Source of the DNA: an uncultured Selenomonadales bacterium
GTDB taxonomy: Bacteria > Bacillota > Negativicutes > Selenomonadales > Selenomonadaceae
Reading direction: 5' to 3'
Assembly: GCA_947304355.1 (NCBI GenBank)
Contig: CAMZAX010000020.1
Location: 1 to 47,455 of the forward strand
DNA: 47,455 bases
Position 1 is the first letter of the stretch; each line of letters opens with the position of its first letter. This document shows positions 46,956-47,455 of the stretch, piece by piece. Below the pieces are notes generated by a model. The model saw only the letters and a program-made list of their open reading frames with translations. It ran no database searches and had not been told where the DNA came from. Both the position numbers and the translations under genes were made by a program.

Positions 46956-47390
46956 TTATGCCAGGCGACGATTAATTTCCTCGTCGAGCTCCACGACGCC
47001 CGCGCCGGTCTCCGCGCTGACGCACAACGCTTTAAGCCCGGAAACTTCTTCGACAGCCGCAGCCAATGCCGCGCCGCCGTCGTCGAACAAATCCGCCATG
47101 CTTATCACGACAATGACCGACGAACCGGCTTTGCGAAGTTTGCTTATCCACGCCAGCTCCATTTCAAATGAATCGTTGCAAATCAGCATGAGCGCGACCG
47201 ACACGCTTTGCGCTGATTCTTCCGCCGTAGAGCCCTCCACGTCCACGCCGACCGTATCGACCAGCATGACTTTCGTGACGCCGCTGATTTCCATCGCTTT
47301 GAACGTCGCTTTGACTTTGTGGCGTGTCAGCGCATACATGAGTGCCGATTTGCCGCTCTTGCGCTTTCCGAATATCCCAACCTGTTTCAT
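46956..47390 (-). CDS. Stand-alone HydF-like GTPase domain, degenerate
   Basis: 144 residues. The P-loop is GIFGKRKSGKS, then KAMEISGVTKVMLVDTVGVD with the G3 DxxG, and CVSAETGAG as a G5-like motif. The stretch around KAME and DTVG resembles the GTPase domain of HydF, the [FeFe]-hydrogenase maturation GTPase. The G2 threonine loop is missing and the G4 NKxD is replaced by SMADL. HydF's dimerisation and Fe-S domains are absent. It might bind nucleotide without being a normal switch. ATG with AGGAGG 9 nt upstream. First gene of the operon seen here. Confidence 0.65.
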   Translation of the reverse strand: MKQVGIFGKRKSGKSALMYALTRHKVKATFKAMEISGVTKVMLVDTVGVDVEGSTAEESAQSVSVALMLICNDSFEMELAWISKLRKAGSSVIVVISMADLFDDGGAALAAAVEEVSGLKALCVSAETGAGVVELDEEINRRLA

Positions 47391-47422
47391 GAGCCCGCAA
47401 CCTCCTGTTATATAAAAATGTA

Positions 47423-47450
47423 TTGAAACTCGAAAGGGTTTTGATAAAAT
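47423..47450 (+). promoter_or_regulatory. Candidate rightward promoter at the window edge
   Basis: TTGAAA (47423-47428), a 16-bp spacer, and TAAAAT (47445-47450) with a TGn extension. It would transcribe a divergent gene outside the window. Confidence 0.4.
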
Positions 47451-47455
47451 CCAAG

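Noticed and set aside
47407-47435. TTTCGA-17-TATAAC promoter on the - strand before the HydF-like gene
   Set aside because: The predicted start at about 47400 falls downstream of the AGGAGG SD (47401-47406), so the SD would not be transcribed.
1-47455. Frequent GTCGAC hexamers as a functional DNA motif
   Set aside because: Most lie in coding sequence as Val-Asp, Ser-Thr or Arg-Arg codon pairs, so codon bias explains them; a Markov-corrected count would be needed to say more.
1-47455. Recurrent AAAAATTTTT tracts as a regulatory motif
   Set aside because: They occur both inside genes (Lys-Asn-Phe/Lys-Ile-Phe codons) and in terminators, with no consistent position.
1-47455. Insertion sequences, prophage or integrase genes
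   Set aside because: No transposase, integrase, phage structural gene or long terminal repeat was found in any frame.

Overview
The window comes from a bacterial chromosome of moderate GC content and reads as a strictly or facultatively anaerobic, motile-lineage Firmicute with H2 metabolism. Negativicutes/Selenomonadales is the best guess. This is inference from gene content: a membrane-bound uptake [NiFe]-hydrogenase with a cytochrome b subunit, a PflX-type radical SAM protein, MotE-like, CheX and flagellin-like proteins, c-di-GMP proteins, and giant signal-peptide-less proteins starting with FxFDLQRFDE. No 16S rRNA gene is present to confirm it. Many genes start with TTG or GTG behind good Shine-Dalgarno sites.

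Layout. 0.1-2.1 kb: miaB and plsC (+), overlapping. 2.1-9.1 kb: motE-like, pflX, a secreted transglutaminase-like protein, ald, and a surE / DUF2939-like / pgeF operon. 9.2-16.5 kb (all -): the hydrogenase region. The structural operon (small subunit, large subunit, cytochrome b) ends at a terminator. After tRNA-Ser and a structured element comes a tightly coupled run hypA-hypB-maturation protease-hisA-hisF. 16.7-21 kb: an rpiB-like gene with an altered active site, a zinc-ribbon gene, tRNA-Gly(CCC), a flagellin-like gene, rplM-rpsI behind a structured leader, and a second DUF2939-like paralogue. 21.1-24.9 kb: hypF (+) convergent with a secreted DUF4127 protein. 25.1-42.9 kb: a signalling and surface-protein region. 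cheX and a REC-REC-GGDEF protein (+) converge on an operon made of a 2520-residue repeat protein and a PAS-GGDEF-EAL protein (-). Upstream of these are a paralogous 1565-residue giant and an NhaC-type antiporter. 43-47.4 kb: def (+), then a four-gene operon (-) of a shrunken HydF-like GTPase domain, a secreted protein, metA (predicted acetyltransferase) and a CNNM/CBS membrane protein.

Most unusual signals. (1) Two tandem-paralogous giant proteins share an N-terminal FDLQRFDE motif, about 78-residue beta-type repeats in the same order, RTX-like glycine/aspartate repeats and a common C-terminal domain. The larger one sits 6 bp from a degenerate GGDEF-EAL protein, which suggests a c-di-GMP-linked adhesin system analogous to, but different from, LapA/LapD. 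(2) Several families of heptanucleotide tandem repeats (AATGCGN, GGGACAA, CTAGTCC, AATTAGG, GGAGTTA, CTTGTTC) lie in 5' leaders, where one supplies a ribosome-binding site. They are also inserted in the same reading frame inside miaB and hypF. (3) A three-hairpin dispersed element occurs twice, once on each strand. (4) A 138-nt closed-stem structure ends in a U-tract beside tRNA-Ser.
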